The notes below the pieces were generated by a model that was not told the origin of the DNA, did no database searches, and saw only the letters and a program-made list of their open reading frames with translations. 64,000 bases of DNA from Craterostigma plantagineum. Its lineage: Eukaryota; Streptophyta; Magnoliopsida; Lamiales; Linderniaceae. The position numbers and the translations under genes are program-made. The stretch covers positions 135,001 through 199,000 of the forward strand of contig JAPQWV010000479.1 in the NCBI GenBank assembly GCA_027422505.1. Reading direction: 5' to 3'. Positions 1-9,573 of the stretch are shown in pieces (within the stretch, counting starts at the first letter, position 1; every line of letters begins with the position of its first letter).

Positions 1-40
1 TGTGCTTTTTCAAGAATCTTTGAATTAGCACATATTTGTA

Positions 41-1405
41 TTGCTGCTTTTGGTCGAGTCGAGCTGTCTTCGTACCATTATTTTTTTAGCTCACATCGTT
101 CATTGTAGGTACTATGGGAAAAGCCGTGCCTCAGGCTCGCATGCGTCCGCCTCGGCCCCGCACTCTCGCTCAAGTCGCCGCGGGCCCCCGCCGACTATGC
201 TCGAAGCCATGGGTGAGTTCACGGACGAAGCTCAGACAGCCCGCTACAACAAGCTAAAAGCAATGGAGTTCATCGCCATGGACCAGATCGACCACGAGAC
301 GCTGGCGAAGCATCACATCGATCAGCAGGTCGCCCAGTATCTCTCAACCAGTGGTTGGAACACTTTCCTGGCGATCGACGAACCGGCGTACAAGGAACTC
401 ACCCTGGAGTTCCTTGCCACGTTCTCCTTCGACGAATACGGCGACCACACAATCCGTTTCCGCGCGTTCAACGAAGAACACATAGTACCGGCCGACAATG
501 TATGCCATGCACTTGGAGTCCCAGAGCCCCCACACCGGACCTTCGCGACCTTCTTCGACACACCGGGCGGACAACGGGGGTGCTGGGCTGACATCTCTCG
601 ACCCGGCGAGCCAAAATACAGCGCGAAGACATCGAAGGCATCCGCGTTGAAGAGCCCCGGCCTGCGCTATATCCACCGCCTCCTGACGACCTCGCTTACA
701 CCAAGGGGTGACTCACACGGAGCAGTCACCCTCCGCGATCTGTATATCCTGACCCATCTGCACCGAGGCGAACGGATCAATTTAGGGATGGCGATGTCCC
801 ACGCCTTCAGTGCTCAGGCGGAAGCACGACGCCACGGCAAGATCGCCGTAGGCCCACTCATCACCAAGGTGATCAAGGGCTTACGCTACTGGCCAGCAAA
901 TGCGCCCGAGATGGAGGTAGTCGGAGGTCGCCACCCCGTGAACGAGGAGACGCTCGTGAAAATGAAGATGCTGGTGAAGGCGCCTACCTGGACTCGCGCC
1001 AACAAGGTGTACATCTGGCACGGGATGTACCATGGCCAGACGGACCACGTACCCGTCCCCGACGACCAGCTCTACCTCCAGGGCCCCCACCCAATGGAGA
1101 TGGACACGACAGCTACAGGGCCCTCCTACTCCTCCGGCTACCACCACGGCGAGTCATCCGGCGTAGCTACTTACGCGTCGGCAGCGGATCTCGAAGCGCT
1201 GCGCTAGGACGTGCTAGAAACTCGGCGCCGACAGGACGAGTACGAGCGAAGGAACGAGGAAGCGCACCGCCAGTACAGGGAGGAGCTGGACCGCTACAAC
1301 GAGGCCCTGCGAGCCATGGACCAGGCGCTCGAGCTGTCCAGGCGATCGATAGACCTCCTTCGCCCGAGGCAACGCTCACCGCCGCCGCCACCACCAGCAC
1401 CTTAG
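41..1405 (+). pseudogene. Athila env-position ORF (plant transposon protein domain)
   Basis: Extra ORF between pol and the 3' LTR, the place where Athila elements carry an env-like gene. The frame is open from 41; the first convincing start is ATG 197, and 85-107 (T-rich, ending in tgtag) could be a splice acceptor for a subgenomic mRNA. The core (about residues 90-280 of the frame) shows GW-x2-FLAIDEP, F-x-FDEYGDH and HALGVPEPP, then an RIHRLL-like segment (YIHRLLTT) and RINLGMAMSH. An in-frame TAG at 1205-1207 breaks the frame. The same frame continues from 1208 to a stop near 1405 with a charged, probably coiled-coil tail and a proline run. It is not a viral glycoprotein by inspection: I see no clear signal peptide or transmembrane anchor. 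Function unknown. The same domain recurs in the Sirevirus ORF at 58124-59653. Confidence 0.75.
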
Positions 1406-1702
1406 GGATTTTTCTTTTAACTTTCTTTGGACATTTCATTTGGTCGAGTAGTCGCGTGTGCTTTACGTTATTTCTACCTCTTAACGCTTATAACTATGTT
1501 TATAATTAATCTATGACTACTCTATTTTATGTCTATTGATCTCTCTAGCCAGCGCATGGAAACGCATAACGGCTTACAAACGCCTAACGGATAACAACAC
1601 GACCGTCACGCACGAAAACGAGTACCTCACGAGCACGTTCTTCATTCGTCAGGGGAGTCACGCTCTTTTTAAACTCTTTTTCTCCTCCTTTTATTTTTAA
1701 CG

Positions 1703-1737
1703 TTGAGGACAACGTCAGGTTTAAGTGTGGGGAGGGG
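1703..1737 (+). other. upstream polypurine-tract-like motif
   Basis: TTGAGGACAA, seven bases, then TTAAGTGTGGGGAGGGG. It repeats the LTR-proximal polypurine tract at 3111-3145 about 1.4 kb earlier. Present at the equivalent place in two further copies (42090-42130 plus strand; 54881-54917 minus strand). Confidence 0.6.
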
Positions 1738-3110
1738 ATTCTACGTCAAAATTTTAATTTTTAAATTTTTTTTTATGACGTGTCTACGAGTTTTAAATTT
1801 TTATGACGTATCTCTGAGCTAAAATTTTCGTTAGAAAGGCATGAATTCTTGAACGCTGGCACGAGTTTGTGCGTTTATTTCAAGTTAGTCTGCATTATTA
1901 TGAATCTTTGTGAGCAATTAGGATATGCATGACTGACTGAATCATGTTTGCCTGAATAGATATAGCACCGTTTTGAGAGTTTCGTACACATATCCCCATT
2001 TCATTGTGAGAGTTTGAGCCTCACGAGCTTATGCTCATTTTTTTCTGTGTGACGTGCCTAGTCTATATCTCTCTAGAACTTGCCTGTCTAATGCGTGTTG
2101 AAACTGTTTTTGGTGTGTTAGTTCAGAAATGATGAGGGCATTAGGAACTAAGTCCAGAGCCAAAACTTCCCACCATGACTAGCCCAATAGTTAGCCCCTT
2201 TGAGCCTAAGCCTATTCGTTGCGTACCTCATATGATATGAAATGCCCCTGACTCATATAAGCCTCCAGAAATTATATGAACCCGAATTCGTTAGAATAGC
2301 AGAAGTCGGACTTGAGAGTTACTGTTTCAGTGTATGGTTCGATTTTCTTCTCTGTTATTCGTGAAATGACTCGCCCCTGATTTGACCGTTTTCTGAAATG
2401 ACCTGATCCCTTTTTCATAAGCATGCCCATAAACCTTTTGGCAAGATATAGGTTTCGGTAATAAGTATCCCTAGGTACACGGCATTCGCTGTGACGATGT
2501 ATTCTTTGCGACAAAAGCCGAACCTTGATGTTTTGAGGGAATAAGGGTAGTGCACTAGAGCGTAATTAAAGGGAAAGGGCAGAAATGAAAGGAACTGAGT
2601 TGACAGGGGTCGGGCAGAAAAGTCTAGGATTTTGGGCGAGAATGTTGAATCCTGTGCTGAGACGTGTGATTTTCTGTCCGACCATGCTATGTTCTTCGAA
2701 ATTTTTCGCTTACGTATCCCTGGTTTAAAGATTACATGCTCATTATATATGCGTACCATTTCATGACTATTTGATCCATGTTCTCCCAAAAAGACCCTCA
2801 GATTTATGCTTGTCACTTTAAGTAGTAGATATGCGATTAGCCTGCAAGCCTATGGTAGGGGTTGGACTAGCGCACGAATTTGAGTGATTCACCATAATTT
2901 AGCCTATACAGTGAGCGACTTGAGCGAATCCTTGTGAGAGTATGAGTCTCGATTAGCAGTGCGAAGGAAGTTTAGGTCGACAAGTGCAAGTCATTAGTGT
3001 AACGTCCATGATTGTTTGCTTGATTCCTTTCGTGCCTTCTAGCTTTGATGATAAAATGCGAACGATCGTGCCGTTATCCTGATTTATGCCTTATCTAATT
3101 CCTAATTTAC

Positions 3111-3145
3111 TTGAGGACAAGCAAATGCTTAAGTGTGGGGAGGTT
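3111..3145 (+). other. polypurine tract of Athila element 1
   Basis: TTGAGGACAA, then AAGTGTGGGGAGG and two T, immediately followed by the LTR start TGATAAACGC. Position and purine content fit the plus-strand primer of an LTR retrotransposon. Confidence 0.75.
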
Positions 3146-3146
3146 T

Positions 3147-3172
3147 GATAAACGCATTTTAGTGCGTTTATC
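3147..3172 (+). repeat. LTR-terminal hairpin
   Basis: GATAAACGCA, six bases, then TGCGTTTATC: a perfect 10-bp inverted repeat at the very start of the LTR. The solo LTR has the same at 27384-27407. The 41697 remnant keeps a paired variant (ATAAACGT/ACGTTTAT) with a compensatory C:G to T:A change. The minus-strand copy ending at 53457 has lost one arm. Confidence 0.7.
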
Positions 3173-3330
3173 GTAGTACTTTATTGGGGTATAACATAGT
3201 TTTAGCAATCACTTTGTGCATTTATTCAACATATTTACACTTATTTTGATATTAAAGGAGCTTAGGACGAGTTTCGGGCGAAAAGGAGCGAAAACGAGGC
3301 AAAACGGCGCGGAAAAGGCGAAACTGCCCT

Positions 3331-3641
3331 CGGTCACGGCCAGATGCATCACGCGTCACGGCCGTCACGAGGGACAGAGAGCGAGAGAGCGGGGCGCTGA
3401 CGATGGTCACGGCCGTGACGCATAATGCGTCTGGCCGTGACGTGAGGCAGAATAGTCCGCTTATGAAGGTCACGGCCGTGACATGCAACACACGTGGCCG
3501 TGACGCAAGGCAGAGAGCATGACTGATGATGGTCACGGCCGTGACACCCTATGCACTTGGCCGTGACGCATGGTTTCGATTTTCTCGCATAGAGTCGGTG
3601 GTGGTCACGGCCGTGACGGCCCATGTCCCAGGCCGTGACCT
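3331..3641 (+). repeat. hairpin array in Athila LTR (five units)
   Basis: Five successive units of roughly 60-73 bp, starting near 3333, 3404, 3468, 3531 and 3604. Each holds GTCACGGCC or GTCACGGCCGTGAC, a 10-18 base spacer, and GGCCGTGAC or a variant, so each can fold on itself. Spacers vary, arms are kept. Equivalent arrays: 27553-27801 (four units), 53040-53285 (four, minus strand) and two decayed units at 41880-41985. Confidence 0.75.
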
Positions 3642-4039
3642 ATGCGAAATTTCTTATAAAAGCCCAAATTCGACTCAGAAAGAGGGCACTTCGACCAGAT
3701 ACAAATCCTAAACCCTCTAGAGACGAAAAATAGCACGAAAGAACGCAGAATCACGCCCCGGAGCGCAAGAGACGGAGTTCTACGCAAACGTGAACGAAGA
3801 ACAAAGATCTACCCGTGCTTTCAACGATTATGAGTTCTTTTCTCTTAATTTCTATTTCCTTAGTTGTTTTCTTCCTATTATGCGTAGCTAATTCCCTTTG
3901 TGTTTGGGATTAGATGAACGCTAGGATATTTCGTAGTTAAGACTTTTAATTATCATGACTATGTGTTTTGACTATTTATCGTTCTATGAAATTATTTCGT
4001 TGCTTTAATATGTCTATGTGTTAAAGTAATTGTTTGGAA

Positions 4040-4194
4040 AATCGTTTAGGGCGACAGCTAAATAACGATTAGGCCATTCGTAGAAGATAGGATTCGAGTA
4101 TAGGGCGAAAGCAAATACTCGATCCTTGCCGTTACTAATTAATGAATTTTAGATCCCCGCGAGCGTTTAGGGCGACAGCAAACTCGCGAGCGGG
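4040..4194 (+). other. three tandem stem-loops in Athila LTR
   Basis: Stem-loop 1 at 4040-4070 (AATCGTT with AACGATT), 2 at 4095-4121 (CGAGTAT with ATACTCG), 3 at about 4156-4193 (CGCGAG with CTCGCG). All three carry AGGGCGAMAGC at the apex, containing GCGAAAGC or GCGACAGC. Equivalent triplets: 28228-28381 and, on the minus strand, 52459-52611. Stem 1 differs between copies by a compensatory swap (AATCGTT/AACGATT against AAACGTT/AACGTTT). Confidence 0.65.
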
Positions 4195-5205
4195 CAGGAA
4201 AATTACTGCGATCTAGTCAAATCACGTAGGAGCGATAGTTTATTGTCTTAGCCAATAATACCTAGCGGGATTCGAATCCCGAGCACTTTTTCTTATCTGA
4301 AAGCTTCGTATCAGTTTAACGTGTTCTTTGAATTTCTAGTCGATTTAGGGGTAAGTGTTAGGTTAAGTCATCAAAAATCTGCGTATTTTATTTAGGCTAA
4401 ATATCGAGTTGATAGGTAATTACTAGTACTTGATTTATTCCTCGTGTTCGATACTCGTCTACTCACTTTACTGCACTACCAACGATAGGTTCACTGCCTA
4501 TCGCACGTCGGTGATAGTAATTAGGTATTCGTTTTAATTATCACTTGTCGCAGTTTTCATTCACACACCACGTGTCGATCAGTATTCTGGCCTACCGAAG
4601 GCCGAACTGCATCGTAAAACTCCGATGCCTTATCGTCCCAAATCGTAACGGAGACGTCCACAAAACTACAAAAGGAAAACATTTTTATGTGATATTGCTC
4701 GGCAGTTTCGAAAACACGAAGCGATCCCGCATGGAACCATGCATACCCATCCAGAACAACAGGCATCACAGCTCGTCTAGCACTACCACTGCTTCCCTGT
4801 TCCGGCTCCACAACGCGAGACAGCAGCCCAATCACATCTGAGTTGGAAAAGAAGCCACTCACTCGCAAATCTGGGATAGATATATCATCCGCAACTACAA
4901 TACAGACGCATAAAATGGCAGACAACTAAAGAGAAGGACATAACCCGGTAGGTCCTGATTGTTGCCAGCCAACTTTAGCAATGCTTCGTAGGAACGCAAT
5001 CGAAATTTCTCAAGTCCTATAGAGCAAGACTCCTCACCAACCTCTTCCATGGTCGTACGGTCGGTGAACGTTAGTAATGTATCGATGGTCAATCATCCGA
5101 TACATCGTAGGCGCATTGACGACTTCAAAATCAGATATTGAAAAATACGTCCATCCTTAAGAAAGCCGTCAAAACGATCAGCCCTCTGAACATGGATGGA
5201 AAGCC

Positions 5206-5447
5206 TGTTGGTATTTGATACCGTAAGAAATAAGAAGGCTAAATATATTCAGAGAAGATGATTAATTCAAAATGAGATAATTTCAAATGATAAGTACATG
5301 GGCTATTTATACACACTCCACAAACTTAATCCAAATTAAGAAAAACTAAACCACACACCAAACACACAAACCACACACCAAACACACAAATCACACACCA
5401 AACACATTATAATACTTACTTTGTATAATTATGAATTAGGTTCAACA
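5206..5447 (-). repeat. copia A 3' LTR
   Basis: On the minus strand starts TGTTGAACC and ends AATACCAACA. It contains imperfect CACACACCAAACACACAAA tandem repeats. Preceded on the minus strand by the polypurine tract. Confidence 0.95.
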
Positions 5448-5469
5448 CTTCCCCTTAATCATGATTCTG

Positions 5470-6784
5470 CAAAGTAATTACACCAAGCATCGTTCGTATT
5501 GCACAAATGTGTCAATCTTCAAAGGTTTGGTAAGAATATGTGCGAGTTGATCTTCACTTCGACAAAACCCTACTTCTATATTTTCTTCTCAATTAGCTCC
5601 CTTAAGAAATGAAAACGAATGTCGATATGCTTACTACGTCCGTGTTCAACTGGATTCTTTGCAAGATTAATTGCAGACTTGTTGTCGATATAGATCTTGA
5701 TAGATTCTGTAACTGGAATACGTAGTTGGCGCAGCAGATTGGATAACCAAATAGCTTGACAAGCACAATAAGCTGCAGCAATATATTCCGCTTCGCATGT
5801 CGACAGTGCTACGATAGGTTGCTTCTTCGATGACCATGAGCAAACAGTTTTCCCGAAGAGAAAACAATACCCAGACGTACTTTTTCGATCATCCAGATCA
5901 CCAGCCCAATCACTTTGAGCTAACGTAGAATACGCTTAGCAATTTGCAAATGAGACTGATATGGTTCCTGCATGAATCATTGGTCCTTCCCTTTTCTTCG
6001 TAAGCTTCGTACCAACTTCAACTGGAGTTTTTGCTGGATTGCAGTCTTCTATCTGAAATCTTTTCAAAAGATCAGCAATATATTTCTTCTGAGATAAGAA
6101 ATTCCATCCTCCTTTTGGATTACCTCAATACCAAGAAAACGAGACATAAGACCAAGATCGGTCATGTCGAACTCCTTCATGATGGACTGCTTAAAACTCT
6201 CAACCATACGTGAGCAGTTACTCGTAAATAATAAATCATCAACGTATAGACATACCATTAGAATGTCACGAGTATTGCTCACCTTAACATATAGTGAGTG
6301 CTCCGAAGGACATCTTTTAAAACCAGCTCGAAGAAAGAACGAATCAATGCACTTGTTCCATGCTCTTGGAGCTTGCTTCAAACCGTACAACGCCTTTTGG
6401 AGTCGATAAACTTGTTCCTCAGAACCTTTTTTCGCGAAACCAGGAGGTTGTTTAACATATATCTCTTCCTCCAATGGTCCGTTAAGAAATGCAGATTTCA
6501 CGTCCATCTGATAGATTTTCCAACGGTTCTGAGCAGCTATAGCAATCATCGTTCTAATGGTTTCCATGCGAGCGACAGGAGCAAAGACTTCTTGGTAGTC
6601 AAAACCGGCTCGTTGCTCGAAACCTTTGCGACGAGCCTTGCTTTATACCTTTCAACAGCTCCGTTGGTCGCCAATTTTGTTTTGAAGATCCACTTCACGT
6701 CAATGGCTTTACAACCTCGTGGCAGATCAGTAAGCACCCAGGTATTGCTTTTTTCAATTGCTCCGAGTTCTTCGTGCATCGCCT
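5470..6784 (-). pseudogene. copia A reverse transcriptase and RNase H
   Basis: RT begins with NTWVLTDLPRGCKAIDVKW and KARLVAKV. The frame shifts near 6560, then [30 protein letters not shown] and the catalytic CLYVDDLLF follow. A stop and shifts follow near 6064. RNase H reads in pieces through about 5470: STCEAEYIAA, IDNKSAINLAKNPVEHGRSK and a QLAH-ILTKPL end. The region between RT and RNase H (5900-6064) is shortened and frame-damaged. Confidence 0.85.
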
Positions 6785-8279
6785 CTATCCATTTAGAATC
6801 TTAAATGCTTCCTCCAAAGTTATTGGCTTAATGTCTGCAAAGAAAGCAAAGTGGACCAGCTCTCCATCGTCATTTACTTGATTATCAGAAGTTACCTCAA
6901 ATTCCTGAAGATATGCTGGTGGTTGTCGGCTACGTTGAGATTTTCGGGTGACTGGAGCATCAGAACTTGTAGAAGCTTTTGTAATGTCATGCGGCATCTC
7001 CGTCTCCTCTTCAAAAGGAAAGATGTTGCTCCTATTTTGATCCGAGGAATTATTCTGATTCCATGCCCATGATTCATCTTCAGCAAAAGTGACGTCCCGG
7101 CTAACAATGACTTTGTTTGTAGAAGGATTGAATAGCTTGTATCCACCATCTTTATAACCAATTAGAATTGTCTTCTCAGCCCTGTCGTCCAGCTTTGTCC
7201 TCGTACCTGCTGGTATGTGAGCATAAGCAATAGAACCAAACACCCTCAAGTGTTTAACGCTTGGTTTATAACCAATCCATGCTTCTTCTGACGTACGATC
7301 TTGAACTCCTTTGGTCGGACATCGATTTAGAATGTAAACAGCACAGGAGACAGCTTCAGCCCAAAATGAATTTGGCATATTCTTGGTTTTCATCATGCTT
7401 CTGGCCATGTCCATGATCGTCCGGTTCTTTTGCTCAGCAACTCCGTTGTGTTGAGGAGTGTACGGAAAAGTAATCTCGTGATGGATACCCTCTACTTTAC
7501 AATACTCATTAAACTCGTTAGAAGTAACTCACCTCCACCATCAGTTCGTAACTCCTTCAACAGATAACCACTTTGTCGTTCAACGTGTGTTTTAAACTTG
7601 AGAAAAATCTTCTGACTTTCTTTGTAGAAAAAATACCCATGTTTTACGGGAAAAATCATCAATGAAAGTCAAGAAGTACCTATTATTCCCGTTTGATAAG
7701 ACATTCATCGGGCCACATACGTCCGAGTAGACGATCGCAAGAGGTTGCGTTGAACGGTGTTCCCTTGCCGTAGCAAACTTTGTGCGGTGATGCTTTCCAA
7801 CAGTACATGCTTCACAAATTTGTTCTGGGTTTGGAATAGATGGCAAACCCTTCACCAATTTTTCTTGAGAAAGCATCTTTAAACTTTGAAAGTTTAGATG
7901 TCCAAACCGTAAGTGCCATAACCAAGACTCATTTTTTGTAATAGCACTAAGACACTTATAAGCACCACGAGAAATGTTGATTTGAAACATCCGATTCTTT
8001 GTCATAGGGGCTGAAAGAATTAGAGTACCTCTTTTGTCGCACACAGAAAAATTTCCACCATGTAGTGACATATCATACCCCTTTTCAGATAGTTGTCCAA
8101 TACTCAGCAAGTTCGTCTTTAGGCCTGGTACATAGAATACGTCTGATATATACTTCTGATCGCCATTCTTTAGGTTGATGAGGATTTGCCCAATACCCAT
8201 AACAGGTATGCTCGTATCATCTGCAAATTTGACACTTGATTTGAAAGATTCATCAAGCTCTGCAAATAACTCCTTTTTA
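6785..8279 (-). pseudogene. copia A protease and integrase
   Basis: Protease motif FLDTGCTNHMCG (retropepsin D-T/S-G type) is followed by the GAG-pre-integrase segment (LWHLRFGHLN, CEACTVGKHHRTKF) and the integrase core (YSDVCGPMN, FLTFIDDFSRKTWVFF). The frame breaks near 7592. The middle of the core, including TPQHNGV-like sequence around 7440-7470, must be read in another frame. It resumes at 7414 with [20 protein letters not shown] and the C-terminal [11 protein letters not shown] and [13 protein letters not shown]. Inactive as it stands. Confidence 0.85.
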
Positions 8280-9316
8280 CCGCACATATGGTTTGTACAC
8301 CCGGTATCAAGAAACCACGTGTGATAGTCTGATAATTCCTTGTTGCCTGAAGTGACCATCAAGAGAGCATGGTTTCCTTCTCCATCTTGTTGTGTGCAGT
8401 TAGCCCGCTGGTCATTGTCTTTGTATCTACACTCATTTGCATAATGCCCAAATTTATGACAATTATAACATTCAACGTTAGACTTAATATACCGTCCTCT
8501 ACCACGTCCACGGCCACGGCCTCTTGTTATTTGATTGCGGTTGGCTTGCTCCTGATTATCACCACGATTGTTACTATAGCCACCGCCATTACCATATCGA
8601 CCACCTCGGCCTCGGCCTCGACCTCGTCCTCGACCACGAGAGTTGGATTGTTGTGTTTTGGAATCACCATATGGTTGGACTTGTAAAGCTTGCTCAGCGA
8701 CGTTCTTCGTTTTCTTCTCAATCATACGTTGTTCATGGGCTTGTAGGGTACCGATCAATGCATCCACAGACATCTTTGACAGGTCATGTGCTTCTTCAAT
8801 GGCTACCACTATGTGGTCGAATTCGTTTGTTAGTGAACATAGAATCTTCTCAACGATGGTCTCGTCGTCTAGCTTCCCACCGTACATCTTCATTTGATTT
8901 GTCAAAAGCAGCAGTCGACTTATGTAGGTTGACACTTATTCAGTAGCCTCCATCTGCGAGCTTTCGTATTGTCGCCTTAGCGTCTGGAGTCGGACTTTCT
9001 TTACCTTGTCATCTCCTTGGTACGCTGTCATAAGAATTTCCCAGGCTTTTTTTGACGTTGTTGCTGCTTCGATCTTCTCGAACACCTCATCAGTTGCTCC
9101 CTGTTGAATAAGGAACAACGCCTTCTTATCTTTTTTCTTACTTTCACGATAAATAACCTTCTCTGGATCGGTGGCGGTATCCTTGACTTCATCGAAGCCT
9201 TTCTCCACGATCTCTAGCAATTCGTGGTAGTCGAAGAGGACTTTCATCTGAGCCGCCCACCTATTGTAATTTTTTCCATCCAATACAGGAACCGTAAGCG
9301 AGCTGTTCATCGCCAT
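8280..9316 (-). pseudogene. copia A gag
   Basis: Starts at ATG 9316 (the frame is open back into the primer site). The N-terminal part has VLDGKNYNRWAAQMKVLF and KKAWEILMTAYQGDDKVK, the UBN2-type gag of copia elements. An in-frame TAA at 8936-8938 interrupts it. The frame continues with ISRLLLLTNQMKMYGGKLDD, an RGRGRGRGRG-rich basic tract and a CCHC zinc knuckle (CYNCHKFGHYANEC) for RNA binding. It is fused in frame to protease. Confidence 0.85.
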
Positions 9317-9331
9317 AGCTTTTGATACCAA

Positions 9332-9573
9332 TGTTGGTATTTGATACCGTAAGAAATAAGAAGGCTAAATATATTCAGAGAAGATGATTAATTCAAAATG
9401 AGATAATTTCAAATGATAAGTACATGGGCTATTTATACACACTCCACAAACTTAATCCAAATTAAGAAAAACTAAACCACACACCAAACACACAAACCAC
9501 ACACCAAACATACAAATCACACACCAAACACATTATAATACTTACTTTGTAGAATTATGAATTAGGTTCAACA
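9332..9573 (-). repeat. copia A 5' LTR
   Basis: Same 242 bp as 5206-5447 apart from two substitutions. Followed on the minus strand by TTGGTATCAAAAGC (9318-9331), close to the initiator tRNA-Met primer-binding site TGGTATCAGAGC with a mismatch. Confidence 0.95.

Larger units (their letters stand above)
1406..3145 (+). other. Athila 3' untranslated region with two polypurine motifs
   Basis: No convincing sense ORF. It carries two copies of the motif TTGAGGACAA followed by AAGTGTGGGGAGG: one at 1703-1737 and one at 3111-3145, the latter directly before the LTR and therefore the likely primer for plus-strand DNA. The same pair is kept in the minus-strand copy at 53458-53492 and 54881-54917. Antisense frames around 2272-2816 are open but I do not call them genes. 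Confidence 0.7.
1..4581 (+). mobile_element. Athila-like Ty3/gypsy element 1, 3' part
   Basis: The 3' end of a plant Athila-type LTR retrotransposon enters from the left edge. Visible parts, in order, are an env-position ORF (41-1405), a long untranslated stretch with two polypurine motifs (1406-3145) and a 3' LTR (3146-4581). gag, pol and the 5' LTR lie outside the window. The LTR matches a solo LTR at 27383-28766 and a split LTR at 42232-42254/52095-53457. The five bases after the LTR are gtatt; the matching left duplication is off the window. The element sits inside the 3' part of an RPA1-like pseudogene that continues at 4582. Confidence 0.85.
3146..4581 (+). repeat. Athila-like 3' LTR (1436 bp)
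   Basis: Begins TGATAAACGC and ends GTGTCGATCA. Boundaries are fixed by comparison with the solo LTR at 27383-28766, which has a perfect TSD. Internal structure: a terminal hairpin (3147-3172), a hairpin array (3331-3641), three stem-loops (4040-4194) and a short palindrome GGGATTCGAATCCC near 4267. Confidence 0.9.
5206..9573 (-). mobile_element. complete Ty1/copia element A (4368 bp)
   Basis: Both LTRs are 242 bp (5206-5447 and 9332-9573) and differ by only two substitutions by eye. A perfect TSD aagcc flanks it (5201-5205 and 9574-9578). Order on the minus strand is LTR, tRNA-Met-type primer site, gag, protease, integrase, RT, RNase H, polypurine tract (TTAAGGGGAAG just inside 5447), LTR. 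That is canonical copia order. The coding region carries several frameshifts and stops, so this copy is not autonomous despite its young LTRs. Confidence 0.95.

Noticed and set aside
2272..2816. Antisense ORFs (80 and 133 codons) in the Athila UTR
   Set aside because: A stretch of about 30 codons is also open in the copy at 54060-54180, but the rest is not. No start or domain; likely chance in a conserved non-coding region.
3331..3641. CRISPR-like spaced repeats
   Set aside because: Repeats are palindromic units inside a plant LTR, with irregular spacing and spacers that are themselves similar between copies; no cas genes, eukaryotic context.
3216..3787. Short open frames over the LTR hairpin array (also 27443-27781 and 52888-53394)
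   Set aside because: Translations are repeats of the nucleotide array (VTAVT, RHGRD) in several frames on both strands; repeat artefact, not proteins.
4262..4284. GGGATTCGAATCCC palindrome as a tRNA T-arm or pol III B box
   Set aside because: Present in all three LTR copies but with no A box at proper distance; it is better seen as a plain palindrome within the structured LTR.
8369..8946. Plus-strand frames over copia A gag
   Set aside because: Shadows of the minus-strand RG-rich gag.
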